Of a stretch of 64,000 bases of DNA, positions 35,211-46,905 are shown piece by piece. A model generated the notes under the pieces. The model was given only the letters and a program-made list of their open reading frames with translations, was not told the origin of the DNA and searched no databases. Every line of letters starts with the position of its first letter. Position 1 is the first letter of the stretch. The translations under genes were made by a program, and so were the position numbers. The stretch is from Acanthaster planci (lineage: Eukaryota > Echinodermata > Asteroidea > Valvatida > Acanthasteridae): contig NW_019091465.1 of assembly GCF_001949145.1 (NCBI RefSeq), positions 1,011,125-1,075,124 of the forward strand. Direction: 5' to 3'.

Positions 35211-38200
35211 GTGAACAGCCATGTCATGGTTTGGGGATGGATAGTCGATTCCAGCTCCGCGTTGTTGGAAGTTGACAAACTGATTCTCGAGGTGATGCGA
35301 TAGGCCTACCAAGGAACTTGTATGTCAGCTTCCAATACGGAAGGGAGCTAACATCAACTATCTACCCGAGTAAACCATGTTATAAATATTATTATATAAT
35401 GTCTCATGCGTGTTATTACAATGTCAGGCATCTATTAAAGTGCACGCGTTGCAAACTGTTCCCTGGGAACAGCGTGAAATATCTACCCTTGTGTGTTTGA
35501 CTTTTGCTTCGATCTTTGCGTGCGCGCCTGCTAAACAGCACAAAGTGACCAGCACGTGATGACGAATTTACTAATGAGAATTCGGCATTTGTGAGAGAAA
35601 TAGACCTGCTTACTCTGGCGTCATAAGTGGGCGAACCTGCGCGCGCACCTTTTGCCAGCCCAGAGCGTGTTTGCTAGGTAGACACGTGACCTTTCTTAAA
35701 CAAGGTAAAGAGTAGCGGTAAAAGAGAAATGTCACAACCATTCATCTGGTCTAAAATATGGAAGACCTCCACGTTTGGAACTAGCATTGAAATTAGGATT
35801 TTAATCTGGATTGAGCGCGGTCAGAACTCATTATAAGTATCTGGGGGATTAGGACAATGGTGGCAGAAGTGTCAAATTTATATCTTACACAAAGCTGCAT
35901 GCAGTTCTTTAGTAACAAAGACAATCGAACGAATTGAATTTATCAGTTTCGCTTTACCGGACCAGTGCCCACCTGACTCCCAAAGTGCATGTCTCACGTC
36001 GTTTAGCGCACACAAGGTAATCGCGGTAACTTGCAACCATTAGGTGAGTGCACCCCCCCTCCCAGATTATTGCCAGTTGGGGGCGCCATGGCGTCATTTC
36101 CGCATTGCGTGGCGCTCACGCTCAGGTGCACCTAGCATGCGTTTATCTGCTTGTGCGCATGGTAAAGATTAGCCCCACAACAGCGTGAATAGCTGTAGTG
36201 CGTTAATCGTTACGCCTATGCCGCATTGTCTTCCATTGCGCTCTCGCACATCATTACGGAACACTCTACCCGCTCAGTCTCCAAGCCAAGTGTATTGACA
36301 GCCCTGGATTTAAGATTAAGTGAACTCGCTCTTGGGTATATTCCTCTTTGAATTCGTTCTGCAGAGTGCCAACTTCCCTTGTAACTGCAACTCTTAGGTA
36401 AGAGTGACACAAGTAATCACATTTGACCAAAAACAAATGGGGAGAGACCTTAAGTGAGAGATGCTTAATAGGCTAATAACAGGCAGCCAAAGAAGAAGTA
36501 TGGAGGTTATTACTGAACTGTGCCACGTTTGCGCGCAGCTTGCTTATACGAGCACGTTAAATGCCTCTGCAACCAGTAGACTAGGCTGAGTTCGATTAGC
36601 TTCCACAGCTTGCACAGGTTTAACCTCGACCCCACAGTCTTGCGTGTTTAACACAGCACGCTGACCACACCAGGTCAGGTTTGCTCCGAGTAAGCTACTC
36701 GAATGCACCGCACCCATTTGTTTTGTGACTGGCGAACATACAGACGCACAGAAGTTAAAGAACGCATTAGCTACTAAGGTGTCACCGCAATATTTGACGC
36801 ACGTCTTCTCTGATTATTAAACAGGTTAGGTTGTGTTTTGTTGTTTGAGAGCGGGGTCATTCCCGGCCAGTGTCAGGGAGTAACCTTGCAATTTGATTTC
36901 GTGATTGTGAACAGGAAAGTTTTAAACCTGCATGGGCAGAGACCGCTGAACCGCACCACACAGTGAGCATGAATGAACCCAGAGTCATCCCTCACTCCAG
37001 GCTTGACTTCCGATAACTAAGCTCACGTGAAGACGGCAGCTTACTCTCAAGTGTTACCACTGAACCGTATATCACATGCTTGTCAAAATAGTCCTTCATT
37101 ACCCGGAAAATTAAATCATTCTACCTTCAGTTAACTGCCTGTCGTGGATCGACGTGATGGAAAAACCATCAATGCTCAGATCGATTCGAATCTGTGGTTG
37201 ACAGGCACTCGCTGACAAAATGCATTTTTCTTTACGTTCGTGCACTTTGATATCGTCGTGTGAGACGATAAAAAATTGGGCCAATGGGAAATGTATTCAG
37301 CTTGGAATTTTTTTCAATCACACTAAGTAAATAATTTTGCAAGGACCGCATTGAATGTGGCCATTGACAACCGTTTTCATTCGGTCAAACTGCGGCAATA
37401 CGCCGTCAAAGTACATTATGCAATTTTGTTATCAAGACATTACTACTGCACACTTATCTTCTGTCCATAACAATTAATCATCGGAAACATCCGGATATGC
37501 ATTGAGGGTAAGTTTTGTTCAGAGCGCCTCCTTAAAGAAGTGACCGTAGGCCAGAGAGGCTTTTGTCTACATTGTGTGTAAGTTTTTTGCAACATAAAGG
37601 GTGTAGGTAAACACCACGGTGATGTTCAAAGTTACTATACTGGAGCTTGCGTAGAAAAGGGTTTCCTAACAACCTCACTCCTTGGGTCTAACTTCACCTT
37701 CGGACCCAACAGTATTCACTGAGAGGGTAACTGGCTAAAAATAAGAACAGCAATTCAAGTGATTTCAGGGACTATTTCCTGCCTCAGTTATTTCAGAGTA
37801 TTGTATTTACAACAGAAATTGTCTCTGTGGAGCAATTGAGGTATCATTTACAGTTAGGAGAAAAAGTACTGGATCTTTTCTAAAATGACATATTGAGATT
37901 GTGGTCTTTACTACAATTTCATGTTCTCTCGTGACCCTTCCTTTTTCATTGGACTGTTTTACACATGCTTTTGCACACTTTGTAGACGTACGATATTACA
38001 ATCTCTTTGTCTTCATATTGCACACCTAAATCAAAGAAAGTTAACCCCATCATGCTAAAAAAACCTCGCACTGTATGGCCATCACTGATGTCCTTTATAG
38101 TAGTTCTTTTGAAGCTGCTTATTTATCTCGTCTTCTTCCTGTATTCTCCCGGCCAACGACCCGCACCAAATGTGATTAATATCCACTTCGACACAATGGG

Positions 38201-40236
38201 CTCGCTTTTCACGTCTTGCGCTTTTCCCCCACTATCTAGAGGACTTCTCGTTCCCACAAAGGTCAATCGCTCAGGCAGAGAGCGCAGGCAGTGTGACGTT
38301 CGCAAACCGCTCTGATCTGAGAGCCAACAAATAACTTGAAAGTGAATTGCCAGCTTGCAGAAACGACAAGACGAAATCTTAATTAAATTAAAAGGAAGCA
38401 GGTTTAGAAGGAGAAAAAAAATTACCCTTCGGGACTGAGTGCGTCATTTCTGATTCGCTCGTCTTACCATGAGGCATATAATTCGACCCTCGTTTTAAAA
38501 TTTTTCTTTATTTAAACTTTTTATTAGCAATGTTTCATAGAGTGGTCACGGACTTGCTAGCATTTATTGAGTGAGTGTGCTTGATCACTTCCTCAGATGT
38601 AGGCGAGGATGTGTTTTGCCCTGAACAAACATACAGATGCTGGAGAGGCGTCCCTTCAGAAACCTAAACTGAAAAGGACAGTCTCTCGAGATTACTAGCG
38701 AGAGGGATTATCCAGTGCATCCCTGGGCACATTGTTCGTGAGGTAAGGCATTATTCAGGTAGCTGCATACGTTTCCGAAGAGATATGTTACTAACTACCC
38801 GTATGAAAGTTTGTTTCAACACTGGTATAGATCTCACTTTTCGTCCTGGAAGAGCGCCATCTGAACCAGTAGTTTTAATGGTTTGATTCTTCACCGGCAT
38901 ATTTGCGGAGAATTGTCACGTTGGGCGTCTCACGTGCTTTTCACCGATGAAATTATACAAGCTAAAAATGGAAGTGTCGAATCCAACACTTACACTAGTG
39001 CGACTGGTGACTACACTTTGAAAGTGTTGAATCAAGACTTTTAAATAATTAATCCAAGATTTTATATATTCAAGTGTAAAGAGTTAACAATTTAAGTGTG
39101 CATTTTATTATTTTTTTCTTGGAAATTGTCAGGATCATTCAAAACTTCAATTATAATTCAAATGCTAGATTTAACATGTATTAATATGCAGGACTTGGCA
39201 CTCTCAAAGGGCATTCACTGTGTGCACACATGTATTATTTAGCGTGTGACATACTCTACTTCAAGTGGTGCAAAACTGATTTCGGTAGTATTTTGACAGT
39301 CTTAAAGAATTAACAGCTTTTTGAAATTGGCTATTGTCTCTTTCCACAGCACCCAGTCGCTGCGTAGACGAACTGATTTTAGTTCCAGCTATTTTAGTGC
39401 TAATAAAAGCACTGGATTATTTAGAGAAAAAATTGGTCTGTTCGTAAAACGTATATGCTGCAGTGCAGTCACGTACTGCCAGTAATGCGACCAAAAAAAA
39501 TAGGTTAAAATCATTCCCTGAGCGTCAAATGCTAAACGTTTATTAAAGTCTTACACCGTGAAGGACTGATATCGGAACTTTCTTGTTTACTTATTAAATG
39601 CACCTTGGGTGTGGCTGAGCGTTGTCTGTATCTCGGGCTTAATATTACTCGGTCATTTTTTTTAAATAGTGGTATAATCGTCAACCAACACCTCACAACT
39701 ATTTCTATTTTTATCCATTTTCAAAACTGTGTTCTGTGGGCAATACACTGCAGGGGTCTGCTAGAACTTTTTTCTTCATGGTCCTGTATCAGGGCATTGA
39801 AGTGCTTTCGGTATGGAAGTGCGTTGTTGGAAACTTGTGAAAGTTCATGGCATGATCCTTCAGGTTCTCTTGTACTTTGCGTTGCGTGCTAAGATCTTTC
39901 TGCTGTTGTGCATGTGGTTAAGAAAGCTTCACTTGACGTAAAGTCTAGCTGCCGAAGACAGAGGAACACGTTGACGTCGCTTTCTTATCGATCAATACAA
40001 TTTCCCCGCGCATTGCAGCCAAGCGTTAGATAAGTCGAGACACGCGCGCACTTCAGCTATTAAGCGCAGTCAGTTCCCGTGCACACCTGTGTCCTGCTCA
40101 GTTTTGGGCAAGAGATGTTCGTTGCTTACTTGCACCACTTATTCGAAACGCTACCCTTTGGGGACGGCGCACAATTAAATTAGTGCTGGCCATTCTCCGG
40201 ACATTCACTGACGGAATTGTTTATCAAATATCCCCA
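35211..40236. other. No gene, RNA gene or repeat recognised (5 kb)
   Basis: One TAGGCCTA (35301-35308) and a CTCF-like site (36073-36087) lie here. Isolated donor-like sites are at about 36034, 37509, 37577 and 38744; none pairs with an acceptor over a convincing frame. A strong acceptor ends at 39349 (TGTCTCTTTCCACAG) and opens two frames of 31 and 43 codons without a poly(A) signal. I see nothing else. Confidence 0.35.
36073..36087 (+). promoter_or_regulatory. CTCF-like motif (one mismatch)
   Basis: CCAGTTGGGGGCGCC matches the CTCF core except for T in place of A at the sixth base. Tentative. Confidence 0.2.
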
Positions 40237-40735
40237 GGTGTTAGCAAGTCCATTTTTAAAGTCCAGGTCAAGTCACGAGTCATTTTTTGCAACTCCAAGC
40301 CAAGTCACAAGTCATTTGATCGCAGATCAAGTCATAAGTCGATGTGGTCCAAACACAAGCGGGTCACGAGACTTTTTTGTCCAAGTACAATTCAAGTCGT
40401 GCGATTTCGAGCCACAGTCAAATGATTCAGACATGGCTTTTGGCAGGCTGACCGAAGTAGAAGTCTTAATTCCGCTGATTTTCTTAAGAATTCCATAGGC
40501 ACGCGTTGATAGGCCTAATTTAAACTTCAATGGGTTTGATTCAGTAGTTTTCTGACTTGCGTTAGTAACAAGTCATACAGTAATGTGCAAGTTCAAGTCA
40601 AGTCGCAAGTCACTTTTTGCAGGTCCAAGTCAAGTTAAGTCTCAAGTCAAAAACTGCTAGTTACAGTCAAGTCATGAGTAACAAAAATAGTCACTCCGGT
40701 CCGACTCGAGTCCAAATCAAGTGACTCGAGCCTAC
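40237..40735. repeat. Degenerate CAAGTCA-rich repeat
   Basis: The heptamer CAAGTCA and close forms (CAAGTCAC, GTCACGAGTC, AAGTCATAAGTC) recur more than fifteen times in two blocks, 40250-40425 and 40570-40735, around a non-repetitive middle that holds a TAGGCCTA. The right end carries GACTCGAGTC and GTGACTCGAGCC, which are nearly self-complementary. It may be a non-autonomous transposon built from short tandem words. Confidence 0.7.
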
Positions 40736-41957
40736 AACTCTGAATATCCCTAGGATGGGTTCGAATCTGATATGGACATTTTTGAATACAAATAATACAT
40801 CAGTTGTATTTAAATCTGAAATGACAGCTACTGCCAGCCATCGTTTCTGCGGCGAGAACCATGAATGTTCCTTGAACTTACCCTAAACTAAGCCTTGTGA
40901 TAGAACGGTTGAGAAGTCTGAGATTCTACTATTGCAGTATCCCCTTTTCTCACATAAAGATATCGTGTTAGCACTGTTAAAGGCTAGCAGCATCAGTGTG
41001 GTGTTAAATCAAACCTTAGAAATACACCTTGGTGTCTACGTTAACGTTACTTTTAACTTTGTTTCGCTATTTCAATCGTATTTGTTCTGCCTTTTTGGTG
41101 TTTATGCTTATGAATAGATCCATATTCATGAGCGAAACTGTGATAACGCTAAAAATCCTGCATTTTTGTAGATTGGGCTGGACTAATTAATCTCTTTTCT
41201 GTTTATTGTCTGTGTGCATAGTAATAGCAAGCATAAGTCTCTTTCTAAAAAATGTTTGCGGTATGTAAATTCTGGCTTCACATTTTTAACAGAAGTATCC
41301 GTGCACTGTGCTGTGTTTTCCCCAAATGACATCACAGCAACAGCGACCTCAGTTGTCAAGGAAAGCATTGATGTTTTGAAAGTTTTAATAGAAATAATGC
41401 ACTTTTCAATGCATGCAGCCGAACAGGAGTGCGAGGGGGTTTTCATACATTGAAAAGGGGTATAAAATTGCAGAAAACTGTGCCTGAAAATTCATTGTAG
41501 CTACAGTTTGAGTGGCATCGCAGTTTAATAATTGAACTATCTGGAGTTGGGACCCTTTGGCAGTATTGCGCACATCTCAGTGTACAGATCAGTTGTAACT
41601 TGACTGCAACACGGGATGATTGGAGTCCACTCAAGGAAACAAAAAACAAACAAACAAAAATGTTATTGGCGTCCAGATTTCCTGTGGCATTGATTCAAAA
41701 TCATCATCGGCCATTGTGATGGAGTCAGGCTCCAGATGGAATCACGGCATTATACTTGCCGATCAAACACATCCTTAATAGACTCGCTAATCGGTAAAAC
41801 GTACGGTAAGCGTCCGTGCGTGGCAAAGTCTACTGGCTATGCCCTCCAAGGAGAATGAAATCGTTCTCAATTGTCATCTATAATGAGCCCTGAGCTTGGC
41901 CGAGAGAGGGCGTAGTTTTCAGAGCAACAGAGGCTCCTTTGGGGAGAACTACACTTC
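40736..41957. other. No gene recognised
   Basis: Short frames on both strands at 41183-41453 mirror each other and lack splice signals. Nothing else. Confidence 0.35.
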
Positions 41958-42648
41958 GGGCCCGTCCATAAAGTAGGTACGCACGAAGGGGCGAGGAGCG
42001 ATTGGTGCCGTTGCGTACAATATGCGTAAGGGGGTCAAGCCAGTGCGTACCGTGCGCAAAAGCGAAGATTTGCCTTCGATAAATCTTCATCATATCAATA
42101 CGCTTCACAATACAATACACAATAAATACAGGAATCAGCTTTTGTGCGTCGAAAAACCATTCAAGCACAGTATTTTCCTCGGCCTACCCCACCATTTATC
42201 CTCCCATGGCAACGCCCATTATTAGTAAACCGCAACATGACTCATGACACAAAGACCGGTAGCGTCTTCCGGAAACGTACAGGTGCCCTCTTCGTGCATA
42301 AGAGGACAAAAAACACACCAGGTTTGTTTTGGTTTTGCTTTTATTCAACAGCATCTTTTTATTAAGCCGCCAAGTAAATATTTTCCAGTACCACTATGAA
42401 AAACTGTCATTACTTTGGTATTTTATTACAAGTTTTAAAGCAACGAGCGAATAACAGCACTACAATAGATATACAATGTACTGTGCTATATAATGGTGCT
42501 AAAGCAAGATACCCTGAGAAGTCCAAAAATATGTGGAGTGCGCATGCGTACAGGGGGAGGGGTTGAAGCCACTGCGTACGCCATGCGTACAGTGGGAGGG
42601 AGTCTGAAAAGTGGGCATTTCGTGTATACGTGCTTTATGGACGGCCAC
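41958..42648. mobile_element. Inverted-repeat element of about 690 bp
   Basis: The left end GGGCCCGTCCATAAAGTAGG is matched inverted by the right end (GTGCTTTATGGACGGCC) with few changes. Just inside both ends lie GCGTAC-rich blocks, ATGCGTAAGGGGGTCAAGCC at about 42020 and ATGCGTACAGGGGGAGGGGT at about 42545, which are direct rather than inverted copies. The middle is AT-rich without a transposase, so the element is non-autonomous. Confidence 0.55.
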
Positions 42649-44124
42649 TTTGCTGATTCACGAACGGCTATGAAATGCACTTGTTAGGGTCGCATCGTTA
42701 CCAGCAAAATGAAGAAACCCTCTCAACCTGGCGCTTTTCAGCCAATGGGGGGATCGATGCTTCTGCTCGAGGTTGACAAGCCCATGAGGGTTATTTCTTC
42801 GAGAGGCTGCGACGCTAAGAAGATCCTCTTTATCTTTTCTGGGATTATCTGATTATGGTAGCTCTTTTGCAAATTGCCAAAGATTACAGCATGAATAATA
42901 GCTGTTTGGAAAAACAGCCTTTTAAAATCGCCGTAAGAAATGTTTCAACACGGAATTTAATAGCCCATCTGGTCGCGTGAATTGACTGCCTGCGGCCCCG
43001 GTCACTCGGCCGGGCGCGCCGAGCGAATCTTGCAGGTGCAGCAAATGATGATCTCACTTGAGCACGAATGTCCCTTTAAAGCCTGTGACAAATTTAAGTG
43101 GTCTAGGACGGTATTTCACTGCACGCGTATTTGATGGAACAAGACGAAGCCAAAAGAGAGCAGTGACGCTGATTCCAACTACATACCAAAGAGTCTGAAG
43201 ATGATTTCATTTGGGGGGGTTGCACACACTGTTTGAGCAACTTTATTCATCTCTTCTGCGTATGAAAACCGTTTGATATGTTTTTTTGAGTGAGGTGTAA
43301 GAAAAAAGTGCAGTGCAATTTTTGACAATTTAAAAAGTCCATGTTCTTCCAGACAGCTCAGGACGCTATGTCAGTGAGGGGAGGATACCATTCATGTACG
43401 TCGTACCATAGAGGAAGTACGCAGAAGGAATGTGAGCTGCCCGGGCCATAACATCTGGCCAATTACCGCTTTCTGGCATGCCTGGTATGTCCATAGCCAT
43501 AGCGCAGCGAGCGCTGGCTACCCACCATCTGTTTCACAGCCACGAAACCCTATGATTGCCGCTGCAAATTGTAACTGGTAATCTGCATCCTTAAAACTTC
43601 GTGTACTGACGCTTAGGGAATTGAATATTCATGCATTTGTTGGTGCTTGGTATGATCTCATAACAACATTAGATTTAATGCTTGGGCAGTTGCTTGCATT
43701 ACCCTGTGCGCCCTAAAGATGTGCAATCACTGGCCTTAAAGAGCACTTTCGTCTGGACTCATTTTGGGAATAAAAAGCCCCGTTGCTTACAAGATTTTGT
43801 GTGTTGTTTGAATCATTTCTATTTTGGCATTTGTACAGAAGAGTATTTTACGAGATTTTATGATCACTCCCTGAGATGAAATTCACAGGGAGTTCATTTT
43901 GTTCCCTATGGACTTAGCTTTCCAGCAGTAGTCAACATTTTGTTCGCCATTCTTAGCCAAACTCGCGCCAAGTTTTTGAAAACTGATTTATTGAAGGGGG
44001 TAGAATAAAATTAGAAACTTTGTATGGATTATGGAACAGTGTGTCAAAATTTAAAAAGTTTATTCACGAAGGCAAAAGTATGTCTAATGTCAGGGATTTT
44101 TTTCTCTCTATTTCCTGGTCACAG
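42649..44124. other. No gene recognised
   Basis: A plus frame at 43682-43879 has no support. No repeats were recognised. Confidence 0.35.
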
Positions 44125-44197
44125 TAATAAATGTTATTTAATTGCAAGGAAAAAACCGTATTGCTGGGATATTACTGGCCCCGCTTGTCCGGCTAAG
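44125..44197 (+). CDS. Possible small internal exon
   Basis: The acceptor TTTTTCTCTCTATTTCCTGG-TCACAG ends at 44124, and AAG|GTGCGG follows at 44197. The frame gives 24 codons, NKCYLIARKKPYCWDITGPA then CPAK, with three cysteines. It stays open through the donor into the R2 repeat, which weakens the case. Unknown family. Confidence 0.25.
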
Positions 44198-44324
44198 GTG
44201 CGGGCAGTAATCAGGCATTTTTTGAATGTTTTCTATTATACGTCTAACTCGGCGGCGACCATCATCGAACACTCTGAAGTGCCAGAGTTGCAACTGTGTC
44301 TTTCTCCAAATGATGCAAGATATG

Positions 44325-44483
44325 GGGTGGAGAGCACCCCCCACCTTTGTGTTGGTCATTGTTTGATCGGAATCTCAGGAATTCTTGACAGACTTCTGGG
44401 GGGATTTGTTTGGTAACAATAGTCTAGAGTGTGTATAGGGATTGGACATGGGGGGGTACCCGTCGGCCCCATACCGCGCACGA
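44325..44483 (+). repeat. Dispersed repeat family R2, copy 3
   Basis: Has TTTGTGTTGGTCATTGTTTG, GGAATCTCAGGAATTC, GTAACAATAGTC, GATTGGACATGGGGGGG and GTACCC in the family order, without the inverted left arm. About 160 bp of clear homology to the copies at 103-280 and 46.7 kb. Confidence 0.65.
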
Positions 44484-45059
44484 TATCTCTTTCTGTGTCC
44501 TTCCTCTGTGGTCGTACTACGGAGTTCTTCAAACCAAACGTTGCTAATTGGAAACGTTTCTTAGACAGGCTTACCCATTGGCTTATTGCCATACACCAAC
44601 GCAACAATGACCCACCGAAGAAAAGGCAATTTTTTTCCCGCAAAATATGAACTATAGCCCTTTTTGGTGCACAAATCAATGTAACTTTTCAGATTTTCTT
44701 CCGGGGATGATATCGCAGCTTTGCTGATCGGCATAAAACCAAAATGGCACGAAAATGGCCTTAAAAGTAGAAAAAAAAATTGTACATGAGGTTAATTGCG
44801 ACACAAAGATGCCCTTTCGAAAGCTGTTTCCAACAAATTGCACTGCATAGACCCTCTAAGCGGAGTAAGGAGTGATTAAGTGCATTTTTTTTTCACGATG
44901 TGCCACTATCAGCAGACTGTGGATTGCACATTGTTATCCTAACAAAAAATACCCCTAAAAGACTTTTTTCCCCATATGAATATTCCGTGACATTAATTGT
45001 TTTCACTGCATAAATGAGGTCCCCACGATGCTGGGCTGATTTGAAAGGATTCCCTTTGT
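44484..45059. other. No gene recognised
   Basis: AT-rich; may be diverged extension of R3, whose clear homology starts after it. No exon seen. Confidence 0.3.
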
Positions 45060-45255
45060 CAGCATCACCTTACTGAAAGATCGTTAGGGCTATTGAATCA
45101 TCTTGTACACTTTTCGTGGTGAAAAAAATATTGAGGCGGATTGTGAAGAATTTTTCGAACTTGCAAACAACCAAAAATGTATTCAATAGCACTCGAAAGG
45201 GAAAACGATTTTACAAACTATGAATATACTGTTCTGATGTGAGATTCTAGGGACA
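45060..45255 (+). repeat. Dispersed repeat family R3, copy 2
   Basis: Ordered similarity to 8025-8205: GCTATTGAATCAT, GTGGTGAAAAAAATATTGAG, GCGGATTGTGAAGAA, TGTATTCAATAGCACTCGAA and TTCTGATGTGAGATTCTAG. Moderately diverged. Confidence 0.5.
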
Positions 45256-46629
45256 ATTCAAACGCCAATTGGTGGCAGCAGGTGAGATTGTTGGTAGCGT
45301 ATGGAGGTGATAGTGTTCCTCAGAATGGGACAGCAAATGTTTCCGTGCATGACCTGCCAAATGTGACGGTCCAGTTGTCGAATTTTCGAAAGTTACGTCA
45401 GTGTGTGAGATATATGGCCATCTGGGGAGATCACCAGCAAGTTGTCAAAGCTTCTGCCGATTCTATATAGACTGTGTGCTGAAAGTTTATATACACCTTG
45501 TTTTTCGTGCCTTTGTAGCCTTGAAACGTGGCGCGCCTGCTAGCTCACTTTGCTTCGTTGCTCAATCACCCTGAGTGCCAGCGTGTGCTGACCACCTCGA
45601 TCAGCTTGGGAAACTGTGACTTTCCTCACGTCGAAAGAAAATAAGAAATAACAAATTCACAAGTATTTCGCACGCAAGCGTTTCGTTCCCTCAGAGTATA
45701 GTTCGTTACCTGTTTCAATAATTGAAGTGTATACTCACCACCTGTATTAATCCAGATCGTAGAATTCTTGGCTTGTTTTTGTAATGGTTCCATTTTAAAA
45801 TGAGAAGTTCAAATGTCTTATCCATGAACAGTCGTTTTCGTCTGTGAAACGACTACAGTTTGGTTTCGTTTTGGTTAAAACGTTTTTGCACTACACGTAA
45901 GATGAAACATAAAAACATTGTGAAGCATGTTTGTTTTGGAATAAAGTTGCCGTAATTTCCAGATGAACAGAGGGAAGGGTCACACTGTGAGACATATAGT
46001 TCTTGTTGCTTTGTTCGTTGATATTTCTTCTTTTCATTTGTGGTTTTGTGCACGTTGTAAATATTTCTTGGTGATGTTTACAAAGGCGTTCGCTGAGGCC
46101 GGTGGGTAGATATCGTCGGCCTTTTTTTTACGTGTCGTTGTAGTTGCCAGTTCTTGGAAGAGTTCTCGTGGCAGCAAGTAGTGATTTTTCCCCCCGGTAC
46201 CACTAATTCTCTCCTGGGATGCCTCTGCAGGGCAGGACGGTCAATATTTTCCGACAGGTTTCGCTTGCCCACTGATCATGAATTTAACAAATGCACTCAC
46301 TGCCTTTCTCTGCCAATTCTGGGTCGACACAATCCAGAGTGATATGATAAAAGGATAGGCCAAATAGTGCGAGACGGGGCACCGCAACGTGTCATCACAC
46401 TGGTGGCTCGTCTTCCTACATTATTGAGTCTTTTTTCAGAATGTCTCTCGCTGGCCGTTAATTATTGAGATTCAGAGCTGACTTGCCGTAACTGCATTCG
46501 ACCGTGAATGATAATTATCATGTGTCACACTGGCATCTACAGGACTTTATACGGCGATCGATGCATGCAACTCTATGTGCAGTGCATGTGCAGTGGGCGT
46601 AGTTTAAACTGAAGTGACGTCACACTTAC
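45256..46629. other. No gene recognised
   Basis: A 62-codon plus frame (45282-45470) and mirrored frames at 46078-46342 lack support. No repeats were recognised. Confidence 0.35.
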
Positions 46630-46679
46630 CAACAGTTGGAGGCAATCTGCTGCTTTAATTGCGTCCTCTTCATCACCAG
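46630..46679 (-). CDS. Possible small internal exon
   Basis: On the minus strand CTGCCTGCCCAG leads, after two bases, into 16 codons GDEEDAIKAADCLQLL that end at a consensus donor, TTG|GTAAGT. The peptide looks natural: an acidic turn and then an amphipathic helix, faintly like the AA-x-x-LQ helix of BTB domains. Fifty bases is very little evidence and the acceptor tract is modest. Confidence 0.28.
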
Positions 46680-46714
46680 CTGGGCAGGCAGTTAATGTGG
46701 GCTTTTATGCCAAA

Positions 46715-46905
46715 ATCATATGCAGCAAGGTATGAGACGGACAGAACCTGCCCTGCTTTGTGTTGGTCATTGTCTCGTAGGAATCTGGGGAATTCCTTTC
46801 AGACATCTTGGGGGGGTGTGTCAAGTAACAATAGTCTGGAATGTGTATAGGGATTGGACATGTCGGGGGGGTACCCCTCGGTCTCATTTCGTGCTGGGTG
46901 TAGCC
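46715..46905 (+). repeat. Dispersed repeat family R2, copy 4
   Basis: Begins at GCAAGGTATGAGACGGACAG and runs through CTGCTTTGTGTTGGTCATTG, GGAATCTGGGGAATTCC, AACAATAGTCTGGAATGTG and GGTACCCCTCGGTCTCATTT. It is the most complete single-orientation copy and shows that the GGTATGAGACGGACA segment precedes the GGTCATTGTCTC segment in the unit. Confidence 0.7.
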
